DNA of 64,000 nt. It comes from Coleophoma eucalyptorum. Lineage: Eukaryota; Ascomycota; Leotiomycetes; Helotiales; Dermateaceae. Below the pieces are notes generated by a model. It saw nothing but the letters and a program-made list of their open reading frames with translations. It was not told the DNA's origin and did no database searches. Position numbers and translations under genes: made by a program. Positions 10,822 through 22,721 of this stretch are shown here, one piece after another. The stretch is from positions 558,001 to 622,000 of the forward strand of contig JALRME010000023.1 in assembly GCA_026120035.1 (NCBI GenBank), in the 5' to 3' direction. The number at the start of each line of letters is the position of its first letter. Position 1 is the stretch's first letter.

Positions 10822-12208
10822 TTTCGTTTGATTTTGTTGGTTTGGGTTGTTGTTTGGTTGTCGTGTTTTGATTTGATTGAAGGTTTTTTGTTGTTGTTAT
10901 AAATTTGATTGAAGATGTTTTTGATGTCGTTGTGAGTTTTGTTGTCGGTGTCTTTGGTCTTCTTGTTGGGTTTTGTTGTTGCTGTGACTATTAGTATTTT
11001 CTGAGTTGCTATCATCGACGGTAAGAGACTTACTCCGAGATGTGTGCTTCTAGTATCGATCAGAAAATCTTTGAGTTGTGTTGGTATAGTGGAGAGCAAA
11101 GCCCTAAGTTTTTGGTTGTGATATTGTGTGTTTGTATATGTGTGGTGTGATGTGATGAGAGGGAGAGGGAGAGGGCGAGGGAGGGAAAGATGAGTGGACT
11201 TTATAGCCAAGGGTCAGTCTAGTTCAGAAGACTCTACACTAAATCCAACGGCCATTTCTTATAAGTTTGAACTACTTGGACTACTTCGACTACTTAGAGA
11301 GTTCTGCTTTGCTGCGGGTGCCTCCCTCTAAACGGGCCCCTTTTGCCGTTCAAGTAGATTTCAGAAGCACACTAAATATCAACAGTAGGGTAACGTTCCT
11401 TTCCACTCAGTTCCCACTTATCACCAGGTCTCCACTCAGACCTTCATGGCTCAATCACTTATTTTAAGGTTGTCAAACCAGAGGCTTTGGGTTGCTCTGG
11501 TGTATGTTCATCTTGGATAGAACGAACGGCTAGTTTTTCTAAAGCCATAACGAGTTTCTTTGATGGGGGGGGGGGTAGTTTGGGCAAAAAAGGAGTGTAT
11601 TTGCCGTCCTTAATTCTTTCAGGTTTCGAGTTTGAGAGAAATCATGAATTCCACCCCTTTAGTTCCTGAACCAATTTATTCTTGTAGTTACAAGATTATC
11701 CTCATTATTTGGAGAGCGAGCTAAGCGAGGTAAATAGACAAAACTTGACAGGCAATTGAGAACCTTAGCATTAAAAGTGGTGTTAATTGCAGCTGGAAAA
11801 GTGACAAGTTGCCCTATAAGACTTTTATCGGAAGTCCTAAGAACTGCCGATATTTCTTATCTTTTCATTGGCTTGATTGAGAGTGGGATGACATTTGCAA
11901 GGCTTATCTATCACTCGGTGGTCCATAAAAGGACGTTACAGGTCACAGTCTCCCATATTGATCAACTTCAAAGTCAAGATCAAGACTCTTGACAGATTCC
12001 ATAGTCTTGTTATAGTCTTTCGAATCAAATCCATAGCCTATAACTGTACAAGCCTGTAGGTTCTTGTTTTATCAAAGCAAGCCCATCAAACATTTGACAC
12101 TTATGAACGAGGCACTGATAATTGTGTCAGCATCAATCTGAGGGAAATCGAAGCGGTTGGAAGTTGTAGCCCTTCGATATCAGTCTGAAACGTGATCACT
12201 GCTTTAAC
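10822..12208. other. Gene-free interval with low-complexity tracts, upstream of amidase
   Basis: 10840-11000 is a TTG/GTT-rich (CAA-rich on the other strand) tract. 11157-11192 is a GAGAGGGAGAGGG purine run. About 11565-11573 is a homopolymer of G. The amidase side has GATA-type sites (TTATCT 11857-11862, TGATAA 12116-12121). No coding frame is convincing. Confidence 0.45.
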
Positions 12209-13813
12209 ATGACAGAACCCTGGAAACTGACTGCCACGGAGGCCTCCAAGCTCCTTCGCAATGGTGACCTGACAGTTGAAGATTATGCCAAGTCACTCCT
12301 GTCACGTATTGATGCACGCAACTCTCTCATCAATGCTTGGGCGTATCTCGACCAAGACTTTATCCTCAATCAAGCACGAAAGCTCGACTCAATCCCGAAA
12401 TCAGAGCGGGGCCCATTGCACGGTATCCCGATCGGCGTCAAAGATGTCATCCTGACCAAAGACATGCCAACACATTATAATTCACGCATCTACGCCTCAC
12501 ATCCCGTTATGTATGTGGATGCAGCTCCTGTCATCACACTCCGAGCCGCAGGCGCGCTCATTTTTGGAAAGACCGCAACGACAGAGTTTGCGGCTACTAT
12601 GGAGGGCGGCCCTTGTGGTAATGCCCATGATCCTTCCCGTACACCGGGTGGCTCATCCTCTGGCTCTGGTGCTGCTGTTGGAGATTTTCAGATTCCCATC
12701 TCGCTGGGTACACAGACCTTTGGAAGCGTGATTCGACCGGCGAGTTTCAATGGCGTTTATGGTTTAAAAGTAGGTTTGGAGGGATTTCTTTTGCATCATT
12801 CGAATCTCAAAGAAAATCATTTGTGACATTCTTACAAGGTAACCTGGGGAGCCATCTCCCGCGAAGGCCTAGCACAATACTCGATGACCACAGACACCCT
12901 AGGCTTCTTTACACGATCTGTAGCCGACCTCGAGCTTCTTTCTCAAGTTTTCGAAATCGCTGATGATGCTCCGGTCCCATCTTCGCCCTTCTCCCTAGAA
13001 GGAGCCAAGATCGCTTTCTGCAAGACTCCAGTTTGGTCGAAAGCTGGACCTGGCACTATCGCCGCTTATGCGAAAGCGCAAAAGATACTAAAGAGTAAGG
13101 GTGTGGTAGTATCTGAGTTGGAGCTTCCCAAGGAATTTGAGAAGTTGCCGGAGTGGCATGGGAAGATTTTGGCTGGAGAGGGCCGAACAAGCTTTCTAGG
13201 GAGTATGCGACGCGACTCATCCTTAGCATTCTTAGCTCGCTAATATTGCTTCCCCTTGCTTCAATACAAATCCTTCTGACATTTCCTATAGATTATCTAT
13301 TAGCAAAGGACAAGATGGCATCGTCATTGGTAGCCATGGTGGATAATAAAACTCAATTGAGCAGAAAAGCACAACTTGAGGCTTATGATGGTTGTGCTCG
13401 TTGCCGTTCGGATTGGGATGATATTGCTTACAAGTACGACACAATTATCACACCAAGTGCCGTTGATGAGGCTCCTATGGGGCTTGCTTCTACTGGTGAT
13501 GCTGTGAGTACAAATTTGATTCCCCAGGTCAAACGCAATCATTCGACGCTACGCCTTGTTGACCTACGGATATATGCCCTCGAGTCTAAAAACTGTGCTA
13601 ATGAGCTTTTTTCCCATCTAGTCTTTCAATGCCATTTGGACAATCTTACAGGGCCCAGTGCTCAACCTACCAGGCTTCAAGGGTGAGAATAGTATGCCGG
13701 TAGGTTTGACGCTCGCTACAGCTCGGTATCGAGATCAACATCTCTTGCATGTTGGTGACGCAATTAGCGCGGTGTTCGAAGCCGAGGGCGGGTTCGAACA
13801 TAAGCTGTTTTGA
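12209..13813 (+). CDS. Amidase-signature family amidase (GatA/acetamidase-like)
   Basis: Four exons (12209-12769, 12839-13202, 13292-13503, 13622-13813) encode 442 residues. These enzymes hydrolyse carboxamides with a Ser-cisSer-Lys triad. The catalytic Lys lies in GVKDVIL, the cis-Ser in GGSSSGSGAAVG, and the nucleophile Ser in QTFGSVIRPASFNG. The usual residue before the last Gly-Ser is small (GGS), whereas here it is Phe. An apparent frame break near 13200 is removed by an intron of 89 bases (13203-13291) that restores SFLGNYLLAKDKM. The last intron restores GDASFNAIWTILQGPVLNLPGF. Length is at the short end for the family. It lacks a signal peptide, so it is probably cytosolic. The substrate is unknown; a nitrogen-scavenging role is plausible because GATA-type sites lie upstream. 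Confidence 0.88.
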
Positions 13814-16196
13814 AGACCCGGATTCTTGGGATTTTTATTCATGCTTGATTTGTTACCTTGAGTGAATGAGGACAGAGACAGGAAAATATTTATGGTGAGA
13901 CGACAGGGTAAACATTGTTGGCCTGATACATCATGGTAGATTATGATACCATTGCATCAACCTTGCATTGTATATTTATTAGCAATGAATTTTGCATGAA
14001 ATAGGGCCGTGTGATATTAGAGAAGGCCCCCCTCACTTCCTAATGAGTCGTGCCAGTTCTTCCCTTTGACGAAATTATCATGAAAAAGAACTTTCTTGAT
14101 ATCCCTGAGCTTATTCGACACGCAAAATCAGCCCTTATTTGTGCCATCTTTACCTGAAAAGAAAATTCTCGAAGGCGCCCTAGATTGTTTCTTTGAAAGT
14201 CTCTACACCACTCTGAGCTTTCTTCTGGGAAGCTTTTTAATAGCATAATGAATCTCAAAAGTAAAATGGATCTTGAATAAGTACTATTTTTTTTGGTAAT
14301 TCTATGGGATAAGTTTTTCATACTTTTGTGCCTTTGAAGAGCTGGTGCACAACCCAAGCTAAATACTTCCGCAAGATGTCCGAGAAACCGTACCGTGAAG
14401 AAAGAGTGATAAAATATTTGAGCCAGTGGACAATCGATATTTGTTAGTCGAAGATAGCTGAGACTAGTCTGAAAACTAGACGCTGTGGAGGTAACAGTCA
14501 TGGTAATTGAGTTCACGATAGTGGCAGACTGCCAGGAGAGGGAGCTCGCTTAATATGCTGCTATGGTTAAATAATGTAACATGGGCACTCATAATAATGT
14601 TAAGGAGTTGACGGCGAATAAAATTGAATGCGAGGATTTTAGTAGAAGAGTGCGTGATTTAAATTTGTTTTGTACTCTCTGGATGCTCAAGGTGTTTGTT
14701 GTCGTGCTTTAAAGTGTATTTGTTAGAAATCTCTTAGTGCGTACCTAGCCGGCGGCATTGAGAATGATACCGCTGAACATATTTGAATACTTAGATGGGA
14801 TCTATCCCCTATCCCGTACCAAATTGTCTAACATAGGTCGGTTGCTATCCTCTCAAAAGATCTGACTTAACGTTGCTGACAAATGCGGTCTTGCCAATGA
14901 TATTTTTGGCCAGGCCACACCGAAATTTGAGCCAGAACATTGACAAGAAGCAGAGTTTCTTTCAATTATGCCATAATCTCTCTCTATATAGGACTTTGAG
15001 TTTCTACTGCAGTGCGTCCTTCACTCGAGAAGTAGATAAGCTGGCGTCTAATAAAGTCAATACATTCACACCCCCGAACCTTTCTTTGCCAAGCAAGCTG
15101 CGCAGAACTTATGATCCAAACCAAATGTCAGATTATTTGACAGATTCTTCAGGACATCGGTTATCTAGAGCCCAGAGACTGGCATGGCATGCTTCGAAAA
15201 GGATGCCGTGTGCACTAAGTCTGACGAAACTGCGGGATCAAGACCTAAGGCTCGGAGTCCAAATGTCTGTTTCTGCGAGACCAAACGGGTAAAATCTAAC
15301 CGCCTATAAACTCTCCGGGATAGATGAGAAGTATTTGAGAAGTATAACCAAACTAGCAAAAGCAAGAACAACAATAGCCAACGCATAGCTTCACAGAATC
15401 CTGAGATACACGTGATCACTTTTAGCGAGGAAAGCAAGCGATGAACGCATATCCTTTGGGTGCTTCTTGTTTCAATGATATTGTTGCATATCGCTCAAAA
15501 GGGACATCTTGTGTAAGAAATAATGATTACTATTCCAACCAGATGCAGATACACCGCACCTAGTACTTGTTATGCTACGCGGTAAAAGGCCATAATTGAT
15601 TACCGAGTCCGTCTGTATCGGGAGATAATAGGATTCGGAAACGTAGAAAGTAAGACTCGGGGCTCAGTCAGCCGCACCAAAGCCTTGAGTATCTTCCCAC
15701 TCACTGCCTAAGTATGTTGCCTCTTGAATACAGCAGAGAAAGCCCTATCCTGTCTTACCAAGCGCTAATTTGCACGAAGCGAGCACACGGATGAGACTGA
15801 GGCCTTGACTGAAGGTATTCAATATGACTGAATCTAACAGGTGACCTTCCTATTTAAGGTAGCAAACGGATGCAGATGACTCTAGAGTTGCATTATAGCA
15901 GCGATGGTAGATGACCTCTAAGAAGTCTTGCTTGCTTCAGTAAGGCAGAGGAATTTCGTCGGTTAGTAGAGGGGTCGCCACGGTCGTTTAAGCCAGCCTA
16001 AGCGATCCAGCATCCTTCTTAAACCCTCGCAGACCTCAATCTTTCTTCTCCATAATCTTATCATTCCAGTTCAGCTTTCCACGTCAGCCGCACGTCAACC
16101 CACGATTTTGCGGCTCGATAACCACCACGCTTCCCTTACTATCGTATCGACCCGCACAACCCAGGACCGTACATTTGGGTGGATCGGCAGCGTAGG
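13814..16196. other. 2.4-kb gene-poor stretch between amidase and zinc-cluster gene
   Basis: The interval is AT-rich in its first half. Frames of 140-160 codons (for example 14040-14516 minus, 14873-15292 plus) show no motif, no useful splice context and many rare-looking runs, and I regard them as chance. The last 200 bases should hold the promoter of the regulator at 16197. Confidence 0.4.
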
Positions 16197-18210
16197 ATGA
16201 GCGATCGCGCATCAACGGCTGGTCCAACGGACCGGCCTGAGAAAGAACCAAAGCGCAGAACCAAGACAGGTTGGCTGTCCTGTTTGATCGCACAGCAATA
16301 AGTACTAACATAAGAAGGCTGCCTCACATGCCGGAAGCGTCGTGTTCGCTGCGACGAGGTGCACCCCGTCTGCTCTGCCTGCGTACGACTCAAGCTCGAA
16401 TGCGTTTACCCTGCGCCCCAACCACACCTCCCGCATAATTTGGGTCGTCCTCCCCAAACCACAGATCGCCCTCGACCTGGACGCCCTCGACTCTCTGGCT
16501 CGACGCAGTCAGCCGATCGCCCTCGAAATGGACGCCCGCGCGTATCCACCACGCCCTCCCGCGAGCGCCGACGTCAAACAGAGGGAGGCATTGCGCGATC
16601 AGAAGACTTTGACATGGTAGGTCAGGAATATTGCGGTGGAATATACTGGTCTAACGGATTTCAAGGGATCGGGCGCGAACTCAAACTTGACGGGCTCATC
16701 CGCATCACCTAACGTGTCAACCAGCGATGCTTCTTGGCTGCACGCCGACAGAAAACCCTCCGAAGTTGCTAAGCGCGAGCCAGGCCCGCCATATTCCGAA
16801 GTAATGAACGGAATTTCTGCCCATATGGATCCGCCAAAACCTATAGTAAAACCTGGGATACCTGAAGGATATACCGAATGGACCTGGCGAGAAGATGAAA
16901 ATAGGCCCTTCAACAAGGAGGAGATGAAATACATGGAGCGCGTAAAGCAATACGGCATTCGTAAAGAGGATTATTACGTTTACCTCCACTTTCACCTGCA
17001 TATGGTGCACTTTTGTCCTTACCGCAATGCCACAGATGATAATCTGTACCAATATATCTGGCGCCACCATGCTCTTTTCGAAGTATCGCTCTATAATGCA
17101 ATGATGGCCTGGTCTGCCTTTCATTATCAAAAAAGTCAAAATCGCGAACCTGTTGATGCTGATAAGAGACATGACTGCGCCGTAGAATGCCTACAGGAGG
17201 CTGTTAGCAAAGGAGCTCACATTGACACAATACTTCTCACCATGTGGTTTCTCATAGAGTACGAGAGAATCTCATCTCGTGGTATAGATAAAGTACGCTC
17301 ATTGCTGGAGCATGCTTCTACAGCCGTCAAGGAGGAGCTTGGTGGTGACGAGAAGAATGCACTGAACCGCCTTGGACCTATGGGGTCTTTGGCACTGGTA
17401 TGGATGTGTGAGGTGGACTGTCAAATGGCTCAATTCGACGGCGTCGGCCGTATACTTCATCAGCTGCGCGACTACCCATACATTATCCAAACAATCGAGG
17501 ACAAGGCTTTAACTTCACCAATCGATATGGGAAAGGACTGGGCAGAGAACATAAAGAACCACAGCAAGGAAGAATTGGCAGAATTGCAAAGCTGTATGAA
17601 GTTGAGCCTCAGAACGACTTTCATCACTGGCCAAGTCATCCTTTTCGGTCGAGGTCATCAGCCTCCCTCTCAAGCTGAGTACAGAGCTGCCGAAGCCGAG
17701 CTAGAGCGTTTGGAGAATGCAATTGAGTGGGCCAACACTGAATCCTCTGAAATTGCGAAGGACATCGGTGAGGGTAGATCCGATTTCAAACACGTGACTC
17801 TCAGTGGGCTTGCCTACAACCGTTTGAATCTACTGGCGCAGTACTATGTCATCATTATGTTCTATCAACAGCACGGGCCGCAGAACTATCGAGATTCTAC
17901 GCAAAAGGAGATAAGAAATATTACAGAGGGATGCGCACTTCGTGTTTGCAAGCTTGCATATCGCATTGCAGCTGGGCAGCCACTTATCCCTCCAGCTATG
18001 CTGTACATTCTCTTTATTGCCGGAACGGTTGTGAAGGATCCCATCTACCAGAATTGGGTTCTCCAACGATTTGAACAAGCCAAGCATTGGGGTGAAAACA
18101 TTAGAAGAGCACACAAGGTATTGGAGCATATCGTCGAGCAACAAAATCGTACTGGGATCTCTTACGATTACGTCGAGGTTATGAAAACCTATGGCAACTT
18201 CATCATCTAA
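16197..18210 (+). CDS. Zn2Cys6 fungal-specific transcription factor
   Basis: Three exons (16197-16269, 16318-16616, 16666-18210) encode 638 residues. The first intron has a perfect TACTAAC branch site. The DNA-binding domain reads C-x2-C-x6-C-x6-C-x2-C-x6-C at residues 26-53 (GCLTCRKRRVRCDEVHPVC), split by intron 1 just before the first Cys. Directly after it, residues about 60-100 hold two DRPRxGRPR units resembling AT-hooks. The rest is a helical fungal-specific regulatory region (FWXLH-like segments such as YVYLHFHLHMVHFCPYR), most like the Fungal_trans_2 type. It is expected to be nuclear and to bind CGG triplets. The upstream neighbour is the amidase, in the same direction 2.4 kb away; a regulatory link is possible but unproven. 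Confidence 0.92.
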
Positions 18211-19371
18211 AAATGCAGAATATCTTTATCATTGCTCGCCCTTAAAGAGTATTGCATGTCACCTTGGAATGGGCCATCAAATGGTCTCAGTCCTGGCCCT
18301 TGCCGGCGTGGCACATCCACTTGAATGGTAAGTAAAAAACCGAACTATCCGCCCCTTACTGTGCTAACATCAACAGGGCGACAATTGTTCTTGTATCTTT
18401 CTGTACATCAGCGATATCATAAAAGAAATTCTTTTGTACTCTAGTACACGGATTTTCACGGCATAGCAAAATTCTCCTAGGATTTATTTGTAGTAACACA
18501 AGGAGTACGGGTTTATGGCTCGACCTATATCTGTTAGACTCATTACTGGGCATTGGCTATGCTTGTTAGTAGAGCGTTAATTGCCATATTCCTTGACTGT
18601 CAATTATTGCTGATTTGGGAATTGACAAGACGCTTTCGAGGAACTTTGCCCAATCTTCACTGTATTCCGGTGTTTGGAGAGCGAGAAAATATGGCATACG
18701 GTGCATACGGTACTGGTGGTAGCGACTAGCGGGATTCAAAAAGGCGTTCATTTTGTTCAGGTTGACAACTATTAGTAGTCTCAACATACCTACCATAATT
18801 AACGCCAACATCAATTGTAATATTGTGCTCGAGAACCTGTGGCTAGAACTTCAAAACCATGCGAGCTTGTGATTATTTCCCCACTCCACCTCCACCCTTG
18901 ACTAGAACGGAATCAAATAACGCTGCCGTCTATCTAATTGTCCTGATGAAACCGGTTCAACATTTCCCGAAAATGGGCATCTGTGGAGTTGACACTTATT
19001 TTTCAGTCGCTGCAAGTGACATCAAGAGTATTCTTAATAATTGATTTCTCCCCGGTCTTTCTCTACAGATACGTCACATAAGAGTTGGGACTGACCAGAA
19101 ACCGGATACCAGTGCTGGGTGATATGAAATCGCCGCATTTAAGCTTGACAGGATTCTCAATGCTTTTATATGCCTTTTCAACACTTAGTCCTGGAGCAGG
19201 ATCTGTGGTTGATTTTCCGTGTCATCTACTTGAGCACCAACAACATTCGTGCATCACTTAGCGAGGCTTTTAGAGCACTTCCGGAGCTTCCCTAGCAATG
19301 TTGCATATTATATGACAACCGAATGAAGTCGTAGCTTTTAACGCGGCCCCAACGAGCAAGTGTGGTAGCTA
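18211..19371. other. Gene-free convergent interval
   Basis: It lies between the 3' ends of the zinc-cluster gene and DHFR. I see only short AT-rich frames, and nothing identifiable. Confidence 0.4.
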
Positions 19372-20059
19372 TCACGTGGTTTCTGTCTTCTGCCACATCT
19401 CAAAGACATACTTGATCCCATTCTCTTCTTGTATCCCCTCAGGAACATCAATTCCAACCCATGCTTTCAGAAAGTCATAGCTTCTCCTCTCCCAGCCCTC
19501 TCCACTACCATCCGCATTCAATTTCAGAGGGAAGAACGTATCGCACTCGAAGTCTTCCAAAATTCTAGTCAGGAGAATGAACTTGGCTTCCGTGAAGTCG
19601 AGAGAGGCTTGGTAGATTTGTGCACCTCCGATCACGAAGACTTTTGGTGATTCGGACACCTGGTCCTCCACTGCTTGGTTGCCAATAGCATTCAATGCAC
19701 CTCCTATCGAGTTACATTGTATGGACTTCTTTGCAACCCCGGCATTATTTCCTGACTCGGGATGTGACCGACTAATGACAATGTTTGTTCTCATTTTCAA
19801 AGGTCTGAACTTTTCTGGAATGCTTTCCCAGGTCTTTCTGCCCATGATGACAGCATTCTCGCTGGTTTGCTAGAATACGTTAAGGAAATATCTATACAAA
19901 GAGCTTTTGACTTACTCCTGGTTTCTTCTTCTGCGTTACTTGTGCAAAATATTGCATTTCTTTCCTTAATCCAGTCCAGGGTAGTCCTCCATTCTTTCCT
20001 ATACCCATGTTCTTGCTCGTTGCGGCAACGATCAGAGCGAGTTCTTTAGGGAGTGCCAT
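19372..20059 (-). CDS. DFR1: Dihydrofolate reductase
   Basis: Two exons (20059-19916 and 19869-19372) joined in phase 0 over a 46-base intron encode 213 residues, the usual length of fungal DHFR. The enzyme reduces dihydrofolate to tetrahydrofolate with NADPH, feeding thymidylate, purine and one-carbon metabolism. Seen in sequence: the N-terminal strand ALIVAATSKNMGIGKNGGLPW with the conserved GIG and LPW of the active-site loop, MGRKTWESIP (NADPH-binding), TNIVISRS, and FVIGGAQIYQASL, which carries the second cofactor Gly-Gly. The C-terminal strand ends IKYVFEMWQK. It is divergent from the TFIIE-alpha gene across 537 bases. Confidence 0.96.
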
Positions 20060-20596
20060 TATGAACAAAGTAATATTAGGTTTAATCGACTGAGATCTAG
20101 ATTTCGAGTCTTGTTACTGACCCAAAGGAAGTTGGAAGAGAGTGAATGAACAAGCTCAAAAATAGACGCGAGATCCCTTGACCTTAACGCGTAGATCTGG
20201 GAGAATATTGTTCCGAGATAGTAAAGTTTCTCACCGCCTTAGAAATAGCCTGTGATAGCTTTGTGCCTCGCCTTGGCTTCAACGGCTTTATTCTCCATTC
20301 TCAGCACTTCCTTCGACAGCTCTAGGCTACGACTCTGCAATCAAGCTGTAGCTCGACTTCATCTTCAATCCCACAACACCTTTGAGGACACTAGCTGCCA
20401 TACAATAGAATATGGGAGCTTTGTACCATCGCCTTTATTAATACCTTGCGCTCTAGTCCATAGCATTCTCTTCGAGCCCCGACTCACGACCTTCCTCTCC
20501 GACAAGCCTGTCTCATCCGAATAGCGCAATAGGAATCCCAGGAGACATCCAGTGGTAATCGCATTCTATACCAATACATATCTCGAAATATCAGTC
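20060..20596. promoter_or_regulatory. Divergent promoter region, DHFR / TFIIE-alpha
   Basis: Both flanking genes start here and read outward. A plus-strand frame of 90 codons (20252-20524) is present but looks like leader sequence. No motif is clear enough to name. Confidence 0.4.
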
Positions 20597-22027
20597 ATGG
20601 ATCTTGCCCAGATGCTTGTGCGCTCTTGCGTGCGCTCGTTCTACGATACAAAACATATTCTCGTTGTCGATGCGCTGATCATCCATTCAGCGTATGTCTT
20701 TTGCACAGTGCTCAGTACCTCTGCCAAGGAGATGTTGACACAGTCACTAGGTTGCGCGATGATGACATGGCCTATTTGATGGGCATGAATACAAAAGAGC
20801 TACATAAACTCTGTGGAAGGCTGAAGGAAGATCGATTTCTGGCAGTGTAAGTTCAAGGCATTGGCGCAAATGCTCTTGAAGTTTCTAACACTGAGCGAAA
20901 GGCATACACGACCCGAGACAAAGGAGGGCCAGCAGCGTCCTATGAACCGCACATACTACTACATTGATTATCGCGCAACCATAGATGCAATTAAATGGAG
21001 GGTTTACTTGATCGACAAACAAGTCCAAGGAAATACAGTGCCAACAGATGAACGGAAGGAATACTTTTGTACACGCTGCAAATCGGAATGGACTGTTATG
21101 GAAGTGCTGGACAAGTGGTCTCCTTCAGGATTTCTCTGCCATAAATGCGGATTTCTCCTTGAACATGATCCCGACAGTAATCGCGGTGGTCACGAACAAT
21201 CCACGAGACTAAATGCACAGTTCAAGTTCATTACCGATCTTCTTCCAAAGATTGATCAGGTCATAGTTCCAGAAAATACCTTCGAGCAAGCATTAGCGTC
21301 GGCCCGACCAGTTATGCGCGACGAAACCAATCCAGCAAGTGTCACTGCACCAGTCGATTCCACTGCACACAAACCAACAGCCGTTAGAGGTCTTGCAAAC
21401 CAAGGCCCAACCTCAATTTCAGTTACGCTCACCACGGAGAATGGCCCTACGGCCGCTGACAAAGCTGCAGAGCAAGCTCGGAAAGACAAGTTCGCTGAAC
21501 AGAATGCCATGCCCCTCCATTTCACTCACAGTACCATTACTGGTGAGCAGTTCATGGCTGGTGGTCAGCCCGTAAAGAGTGCTGAGACACTTGATGTTGA
21601 TAAGAAAGACATGGATCTCAATACACCTTCCATCAATGGAGATGGTGCCGAAATTGATGACTATTTCGCTCGCCTAAAGGCCGAACAAGCCAAGGAGGCT
21701 GAGCAGGAACAGGATGAAGAATTTGAGACTGATGAGGAAGAAGAGGAAGACGATTTTGAAGATGTGGTACCCAACGGCACAGGGTCGGGCAATGCAACGC
21801 CATCAAGTTCTCATGGGGGAGCCGGCGGCCCAACTTCAATACCAGCTGGTATCCTCAAGAAAGGCGGTAGCGTATCTGGAAGTGGTACAAGTACAGGAGT
21901 GACGAGTCCGGTAACAGGACCCGGCACTCCGGATGATGGCCGTCCTTCGAAGAAAGTCAAGATAGAGGAGCCTCCAATCAAAGATGAAGAGGAAAGCGAG
22001 GAAGACATGGTCTTCGAGGATGTATGA
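20597..22027 (+). CDS. TFA1: Transcription initiation factor IIE, alpha subunit
   Basis: Three exons (20597-20691, 20751-20846, 20902-22027) encode 438 residues. TFIIE-alpha recruits and regulates TFIIH at RNA polymerase II promoters. The N-terminal winged helix (residues about 1-65) reads MDLAQMLVRSCVRSFYD, then HSALRDDDMAYLMGM and LHKLCGRLKEDRFL, with both introns inside it. RVYYYIDY-like NRTYYYIDYRATIDAIKW follows. A zinc ribbon C-x2-C-x19-C-x2-C (CTRCKSEW to CHKCG) comes next. ENTFEQALASARP is the conserved segment after the ribbon. The C-terminal third is acidic (EEEEEDDFEDV) and Gly/Ser-rich and ends EEESEEDMVFEDV, like other TFIIE-alpha acidic tails. The start follows the yeast protein; an in-frame ATG lies 45 bases upstream. 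Confidence 0.95.
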
Positions 22028-22721
22028 TTACAAAGGAGTGGGATAGAACAAGGTTTGATCGCAAGACTACTTTACTTGTCTTTCAAAGGCGTTCGGGGAC
22101 GGCAAAGCATTTGGCATTGGCGCAGGAAAATCTGAAGTGACTGCATATTTTGAGTCTAGCAGTTCGGAAAACAAGAAAGCTATAAACCTAGCCTTTTGAT
22201 TCCGAGGATAGGGATTGTTGTAGTCTAATCTGAAGCCTTACTATTTTAAAGCTGTACTCGCAGGTCAGCCAATATGAATTGGGTGGTGCTAAGGTAAGTT
22301 GAGTGTTGAATCACGTGCAAGACGGTTTATATGCACATCGATCTGTAGTAATCCTTGAGTATTGCAGAGCCGAGAAGAAATCGAGGAATAAGGAGAGGCT
22401 CAATTTGAAATAGAAACTCGATACCTAGATAATAATGCCCTGTACCATATTTCAATCTATCAAGCTTTAGATTCATTGGCTACTTCGCTTTTCTCCCATC
22501 TATTAGGAGCGGCAAAGCTGGTCTGCTCTTCGCAATATGTACCTAGACGGCAGAAGAGGGGACGCACCTAAGGCGAGACCGACTGCTGACCTGCAGCCTA
22601 GGACCAGTGTCTACTCCACCCACCTCGCCTGGATGTTCCGGAAACGCAAGCACTACAACTCGGCTCTAAGGACTAGAGGCAAACCCCTTGCCACTAGCAG
22701 GTCAGCCAAAAGACTTAGAAA
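22028..22721. other. Gene-free interval upstream of the alpha/beta hydrolase
   Basis: It holds the TFIIE-alpha 3' region and the promoter of the next gene. A 130-codon plus-strand frame (22537-22929) overlaps the real start in another phase and is Arg-rich without motifs. Confidence 0.4.

Noticed and set aside
10563..11210. 215-codon minus-strand frame
   Set aside because: It is dominated by Thr/Asn/Lys runs from a CAA-rich leader and overlaps the better 74-codon frame in another phase.
13195..13295. Apparent frameshift in the amidase gene
   Set aside because: An intron at 13203-13291 with GT..AG ends restores the family sequence, so the gene is not broken.
14040..14516. 158-codon minus-strand frame in the gene-poor stretch
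   Set aside because: No domain, no plausible promoter or splice partner, and composition looks random.
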